From Dryas octopetala (Eukaryota > Streptophyta > Magnoliopsida > Rosales > Rosaceae): a stretch of 64,000 nt of DNA. Position 1 is the stretch's first letter; every line of letters starts with the position of its first letter. A model generated the notes under the pieces. The model ran no database searches. It had not been told where the DNA came from and worked only from the letters and a program-made list of their open reading frames with translations. A program made the position numbers and the translations under genes. The stretch is from NCBI GenBank assembly GCA_963921425.1, contig OY992836.1, positions 21,121,889 through 21,185,888 of the forward strand. The letters are read 5' to 3'. This document shows positions 58,226-64,000 of the stretch, in pieces.

Positions 58226-61200
58226 TCAATGATATCTAATGGGAAATTGGTAGGAGAAGAGTACAAGTTTGCTAGCAGCCATGGCACTCTCATTTGAGCT
58301 TGGTGCTGTAACAAGAGCCAATTCCCAACCTGTTCCATTTGCTTGAGTTGGAGCTGTAGAAGTTGGTTGATCCGCTGCAAGAACCAAAATAGCATTTCCC
58401 AATATATAATTTACTTATAAGGGGTTTTTTTTTTATTTCAAATGAAGAATAAAAGAAGCTTTGTGCATAATTCTTGGGACAGAAATAGTTCAAGCTGACT
58501 TCAGAAGGCAGAGCATTGAATCCTTATCCTTCTGATGATATTGAAAAGCTATAAATATTTAGATTAATTAGATTTGAGAGAGAGAGAGAGAGTGCTTACA
58601 AACAGGAACAATAGCTAAAGCCATGGCATTCTTCTCATCTAACTCTGAAGTATCTGGAACAGGATCATTCAAACCCTAGTGACAAAGAAAAGCATACCTA
58701 ATTAAACTTCAAAGGATTCAGCTAAACTAAAAGTTTTCAAGATTACTGTACGTCAGTATTCAAGGAAAAAGAACAAAAAAAAAAAAAGATATGAGAACTA
58801 CCAGCAGATCAGGTGGTTCAGCGACAGGTGCTTCCACTTTTACTGGTTCGGGCAGAGGTGGTGAAGGTGGACGTCCCTCTGCCTCTTGGGTCATTTTGTA
58901 CTCTATGGCTAAGACTTCCTTGGGGGCAGAAATTTTATTGTCAGCCACCTGCCAGGTTAAAGATTGAACTTGAATGAAATTGTTGACAATGTTATATATT
59001 TCAAGCAATAATTATTACCAAGAAATTGGAGATACAAAGGCATGGACCAATCAAAACAAGAATGAGATAAAACTGAATCGATTAACTAAGTTAAACTGGT
59101 CGCTGTAGCTTTTGATAATCAGTGACATCTGCTGATCCACTTCTCTTCGTTGGGAATATCAATGCAAAAATTGCCACTTTCTTCCAAAATAACTGAACTT
59201 AAAGGGAAAGGACTTTCATACCTGATCCTTGCGTACTGTTGAGACCCAAGGAGCGTCTCTCACGTACTCTTCCATGGCTTGTAAAAATGATGCAGGGGGC
59301 TGCATTATGAACAAATTATTAAGTTAACATGAATTAATTTGAGAAAGTTATGAATAACCCAAGGAATGCAATACGTTGTCAAAGGCACCACAAGTAAAAC
59401 AGTCAACCTGCTCAATCTTGATAAACTTTTCTCCACGGCCAATATCAAGGCTTTTACATACTTCATAAAACTCCGATAGTCTCTCTGCCTGAAAAAAAAG
59501 CAGATGGAATGTAAATGTCGATATATGATATAACTCTCCACTGATTATAACAGATATCCCAGAAAAATTACCTGCTGCCCTGCCCTCCGATATATATCCA
59601 GAGCCTTCATAGCATCATTGCGTTGCATCTCAAAGAACTGTGATAGTTATGATTATCATATATGATTAGCTTAAAGTGCAAGCTTCTAAATTTCTATTCT
59701 AACATGCAAAGATCATATCCTACCTTGTCAACCAAATTGACTGTTCCATCACTTATAGCTTGATAAATCTTGACGCTTTCAGAAGCAACCTAATTGTAAT
59801 AATAGAAGACAGTCAGAGGAGAAGTGAAAATATTGGCTAGTTATTCAGCTAGAATTGTGGATAAGCAGAATAATTGCAAGCTTTGCCTACCATTGAAAGT
59901 GCTAACTGAACCACAAAATTATGAACTGCTGCCCCTTGCGGCTGCCAAAAAAGGATTCCAAGATATTACTAACAAGAAGTAAATGATATTCCAAAAAAAT
60001 GGGTTTATTAATTGACATATAGTGGCACCCATCATCTGTAACATTATTCCATAAGTTAACACATGCTCAAACCATATTCCTGTTTAAGCAACAGCACCAT
60101 GGCGTAAACCCATTTATTATGGAGTGGTGAAATAAAAGAATTACCTGGCAACCAAGAACACGAAAAAGAAGCTCTTGCAAAGCAGGCAAATGCTCAAGCA
60201 ATTCGGCAGTATCCAGATCTTTGGTCCTCTGCACCACAATGTTTAGCTATGAAGTCACAAAACAATTCTTTAACAAGAATGTAAGTTTCAAGACATATAA
60301 AGCGTGCAAATTAGAAAGACAGAGTTTCATCAGAACTCAAAATTGCAAATGTGCATGTGTGAGCAGAAAAGTAACAATAAAGCTTAGAGGAAGAAATAGT
60401 ATGCAACTTCAGGTAAACGGGGTTCTGGTAAATCAAACAGTTCTGAAATGCCAATATGCCATATAGAGATGAAAAGTGGTCATTATAGCTTCCCTTTAAT
60501 AAAAGTTATTAATTGGAATGAAATTAGAAGCTAAAACAAAGATTATATAGAAGAAATTTCTTACTGGGCGATCCATCTCAACGTCATATTTCAACACACG
60601 AAAGCATTCCAATCTCTCCTCCAAGAACAAGGCATAAGTACGGATCCAGGTGGAATAATCCCATGCTGGGCAGTGAAAAGGTCAGTTTTTAAACGAACAG
60701 CTTGTATGCTTAAGATGAAATCATGAGAATGGGGAGGTACCATTTGGACTGGAATCGTCTTTGAAATGAGACAAGTTAAGCATATGGTTTCTACTTCTAC
60801 CATAATTCATGAGTTCTTCGTGAAATGTAGGGTCCACTTCCCTCAAAGCACGGTGAATAACAATTAAAGTTTTCAAAGCAACCTAAACACCAACCAACAA
60901 TCAGTTAGTCAAATTTCAATCAAGACACACATAGATTATGAAGATTGAATCACAGAAAGATTAAAACTCTGATGAACATTTGAGCCAGTGATCGCTTACA
61001 AATGATTATCAAGTTTACCACATGATGAACATATATAGAACACTGAATTATAGGCATCCTCAATTTTAAGGTCTTGAATCTCAACTAGGGATGAATTCAT
61101 TAACCAACATTTAAAAATTTACTATGCCTTATCACTTGCTAAATACTACATACACAAAGAAATGCAACTTAGTGGTTACATATATCAAAGGACTCCTAAC

Positions 61201-61755
61201 AAATTGAATCACATTCTTTATTTCTTAAATTAAGCATGAAAGTTTTGCACAACACTGCTCGAACATATCATCAGAGAGTATTAATGACAAAATACACATA
61301 CCGCCCAGTTATGTGTCTTCGCTAACCTTCTGGCAAGAGCATGGATGCAGTATGCAACATCAGCCCTAGGTCTTGTAGCGGAAATAGCAGAAAAAATTGC
61401 TTCAAAAAGTAAAACAGGGAAGCTGTATCAGTCCTGATTTACCAACTCTTTCTTCCAGACGCGGATCATCAAAAGTACAAATATGAAAAGCCATCTTTAT
61501 CAAAAGTACCTCTGATGTATTTTTCCTTAGCTGGACGTTCAACATGATTTGTTGCTTTGACTATAGCAATATCCAATTCCTGCAAGATTTGATGCCCAAT
61601 TACGTAAATCGGATTCGTCATCATTGAGAGAACCATCCAAAACAACTAAAAACAAGCGGCAATACCTTGTAATCACTATTGACTTTAGCCAATGAAACTG
61701 TGGTGGTGTCCTTGAGGGCTCCAAGTGCTTTCCTCAAGCTATTCCCTCCTGACAT
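57634..61755 (-). CDS. ANTH-domain clathrin assembly protein (AP180/CALM type, At5g35200-like)
   Basis: Fifteen exons: 61755-61666, 61579-61510, 61399-61302, 60882-60741, 60665-60565, 60228-60145, 59941-59891, 59789-59724, 59637-59572, 59488-59408, 59299-59222, 58948-58802, 58675-58600, 58374-58265, 57999-57634. Phases agree and give 541 aa, close to Arabidopsis At5g35200. The ANTH domain covers residues ~25-300. The phosphoinositide-binding segment is [19 protein letters not shown], and [17 protein letters not shown] and [20 protein letters not shown] follow. The tail has clathrin/adaptor-type motifs, DPF (VHDPFFAS) and NPF (SLNPFGNP), within a Gln/Met-rich region ending [10 protein letters not shown]. 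The protein links PtdIns(4,5)P2 membranes to clathrin in endocytosis. A 5' UTR intron ends at acceptor 61771-61772. Intron 14 holds a TG/GA microsatellite. All introns are GT-AG. Confidence 0.93.
58174..58225. repeat. (TG)n(GA)n microsatellite in intron 14
   Basis: A compound run of GT/TG dinucleotides passes into GA dinucleotides, inside an intron of the clathrin assembly gene. It is probably length-variable. Confidence 0.9.
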
Positions 61756-62133
61756 TCTCTCTCCCCTCCTCTGTATATCAAACCAACTCAGTCTGGGTTC
61801 ACCACGAAAAAATATATATTTAATCCAAATCAAACTGTAATACTCACCCACCTCTCAAATATCAAATTCACTATATTGAACACAAACTTACAGAAAACTT
61901 AAACAAATTATTCAAAACCCTAAGTTCCAACTTCCAACTTCATAATTCAGATCCAATCAGTTAAAAAAAGAAATTGCTGACCACATAACATACCAAAAAT
62001 TCAAGAAGTGCCTAGCCAATACTCAGAAACAGACTGAATTATCATTGAAGATTCAAAATCTAAAAAAGCAAACAAATTTTACAATACAAAGTTCAAATTC
62101 CACAATAACAGAAAGTCAGAATCAGCTTTCATT

Positions 62134-62135
<2 letters not shown>

Positions 62136-62173
<38 letters not shown>
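62136..62173. repeat. 38-bp A homopolymer
   Basis: An uninterrupted A run (T run on the transcribed minus strand) in the leader intron of the clathrin assembly gene. Its length is unlikely to be accurate in any assembly. Confidence 0.9.
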
Positions 62174-62175
<2 letters not shown>

Positions 62176-63069
62176 AAAAAATTAATGAAATTAAATAATT
62201 GCAAAGCTGAAAAAGGCTGAATTGAAACGGCAGCTACGCAAACACAAAGAGATAAAGATCTAGGCGAAAGGAAACATAATCTATGCAATTGAAACGACGC
62301 GTTTAGTGCTTGAAGCTCAGAACAAAACGAGGAAAAAACGAAAAGCGAAGTGAAAGAGAACCGAGAAATAGCAGAAGCAGAAAGAGATCGGAGAGCTAGA
62401 CTTGCCTGAAAGCCAATTGACGAGAGAGAGAGAGAGAGTGGTCTGAGTCTAAGAGAGAGAGCAGAGGAAAAGTCGACCAGAAATGAGTTCGGTTTTGGTT
62501 GGCCCGTCGGCGTCTACGAGACTACGACAATTTAATTTAATTTAATTTAATTTTTTTCTTCTAAATTCCATTATTTAATTAATTATCTGAATTTTCCCAT
62601 CTGTCAGAAACACAGAAAATACGGCTCTGTAAGATGGGGAAATGTTTCTCTATCGCGCTCTCTTTCTACACTTTTACTCGCTCCACTTTCACATCTTGCC
62701 ACGTATTCAAATTTCATGTCTAACATTTAATATTTTCAATTATTAGATTATCAATCTGAAAACAATTTTGTATATAATGAAAATGTAATATTTCAGAATT
62801 TTTTTGTTTTGCTATGAAAAGAAAATTACAGGCTTACAGCTGAAAGCCTCAACAACAAACCGAGCTCACATGATCAAAATGATAATTGAAACAACAAGCA
62901 TGAAAAAAGAGTGAATCCTGATCTTAAAATAATTTTTCATAGTAGTTCAACAAAGCAAAATTATCCGTTACAAAATTAACTTATAAAAATACAAAAAAAT
63001 TGAATACCTTCAAAAAAAAAAGTTTCGAAATATTACTCTCTACCAGTAATAGATTCGTAATATTTCAAG
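62174..63069. other. Leader and promoter side of the clathrin assembly gene
   Basis: A GA-rich stretch at 62420-62465 (CT-rich on the gene strand) marks the probable first exon, with a possible donor near 62405. Beyond about 62500 the DNA is AT-rich and I see no gene. The 9-bp duplication TATTTCAAG at 63061-63069 flanks the MITE. Confidence 0.5.
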
Positions 63070-63436
63070 GAGTTAATTACACTTACATCCCTTGAGATTT
63101 ATCGTCTTTTCACATATACCCCTAGGGTTTAAAAAATTACACATACACCTCCTGAGGTTTCAAAACTATTGCATATAACCCCTACAAGAGAAAAAAATAA
63201 ATAAACAAAAAATAAAATATTTGTATTGAGGTTGGACCTTACACCTTGAGTAATTTTATTAGGTCATTTCACGCCTTAGCATGTTTTTTTGCATAATTTC
63301 TCATCATTTTTCATCTCATATAGGGGGTTATATGCAACAGTTTTGAAATCTCAAGGGGTGTATGTGTAATTATTGAAACCTCAGGGGTATATGTAAAAAA
63401 ACGATAAACCTTAAGGAGTGTAACTGTAATTAACTC
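63070..63436. mobile_element. Mutator-type MITE with 9-bp TSD
   Basis: It is flanked by the perfect 9-bp repeat TATTTCAAG (63061-63069 and 63437-63445), the duplication length of Mutator-like elements. The ends GAGTTAATTACACTTACA and GTAACTGTAATTAACTC are inverted. Inverted pairing continues far inward (ATATACCCCTAGGG... against ...CTCAGGGGTATAT; GTTTCAAAACTATTGCATAT against its mirror), so nearly the whole 367 bp folds back. No coding frame. Confidence 0.8.
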
Positions 63437-63445
63437 TATTTCAAG

Positions 63446-64000
63446 CTACTTTAATAAAGAATATTGCTTTTCATAAAGTTTATTCTTAATTACATATTCC
63501 TTGAGTAATTGAGTAATTCTTAATTAATCAAAGGATTAAATGACCAATCAATCATGATTTACAAATCCAAATTTAAACACCTAACCCATAAAATTATTTC
63601 TTGCCTCTTTTTTTTCCGAGAAAAATTATTCTCAAGTAATTTATTACGGAGATTTAATATTTTGTAAAGATTCTTTATTGATTTAATTAATATTTTAAAT
63701 TCATTAAAATACATCACAATTGTTGAATGTTAAACGTGGAATAATCTCAAATTTGACTATTTTCAAAAGAGTTAAATGTGAGTTTAGACTTTATAGATGA
63801 GATGGGTGGAGGTGTGTTTAAGAAATGGTGGAGTGTCGGTAGTGGATCTACCTTCCGGAAGCAGGAAGTCGCTTTAGGACTACTCTATGGTCTCTATGGT
63901 TTACAGTATATAATTCCATTCCTGTCCAAGAACAAGAAATAGAAGTTGCTTAGAAACAAGAAAAACAAACAATCAGTGCCAACTAAGCCAGCTTATCTAA
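63446..64000. other. Intergenic, AT-rich window end
   Basis: No gene, repeat or RNA was recognised in this last stretch. Confidence 0.45.

Noticed and set aside
1-64000. CRISPR arrays, bacterial operons, tRNA or rRNA genes
   Set aside because: None seen; the window is plant nuclear DNA and no tRNA-like cloverleaf with a GTTCGANTC arm was found by eye, though a tRNAscan run would be decisive.

Overview
The window is plant nuclear DNA, AT-rich between genes, with GT-AG introns, TATA boxes and many short non-autonomous transposons. The protein families (plant-type RIF1, a DIN10-like raffinose synthase family protein, an ANTH-domain clathrin adaptor, BSD-domain protein, 3xHMG-box relic, CNOT10 exon) indicate a eudicot. 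A woody or rosaceous genome would fit, but the sequence alone does not prove the family. One run of 200 Ns marks an assembly gap (47811-48010).

Layout. 1-4080 is non-coding. 4087-8409 is a single-coding-exon BED-finger/hAT-derived gene (DAYSLEEPER-like) with a 1.9-kb intron in its 5' UTR. 8973-11369 holds two non-autonomous elements side by side. 11649-13978 (minus) is a two-coding-exon raffinose synthase/alkaline alpha-galactosidase family gene with a TATA box and paired ACGT boxes upstream. 17149-18295 is a second copy of the 10382-11369 element family, built as an almost complete inverted repeat. 19975-26007 is a ten-exon RIF1 gene with an E2F-type site 72 bp before its ATG.

26-30 kb holds relics: a kinase fragment with intact splice signals, a Harbinger-type MITE and small coding-like scraps. 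30341-32681 is a two-exon kelch-like gene. A later copy at 43919-46310 has lost its start codon and one base, and a third, inverted partial copy lies at 46628-46934. Between the first two copies are a duplicated piece of RIF1, a truncated hAT-like element, an isolated CNOT10 first exon, a decayed 3xHMG-box gene, several tandem duplications and a 1645-bp solo LTR. 47111-47810 is part of an unrecognised gene cut by the gap. The right end carries an F-box/LRR gene (50814-53111, plus), a BSD-domain gene (53764-56156, minus, with a probable GC-AG intron), a 15-exon clathrin assembly protein gene (57634-61755, minus) and a Mutator-type MITE (63070-63436).

The genes do not form a pathway; this is an ordinary gene-plus-transposon landscape. 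The most unusual material is (a) the element family with TTCGGC/GCCGAA cores and giant foldback arms, (b) six or seven tiny homopolymer insertions flanked by 9-19 bp duplications, and (c) the kelch-like duplication whose third copy forms an inverted-repeat locus.

Exon coordinates were derived by hand from splice consensus, reading frame and family knowledge. No alignment, transcript or database search was run.
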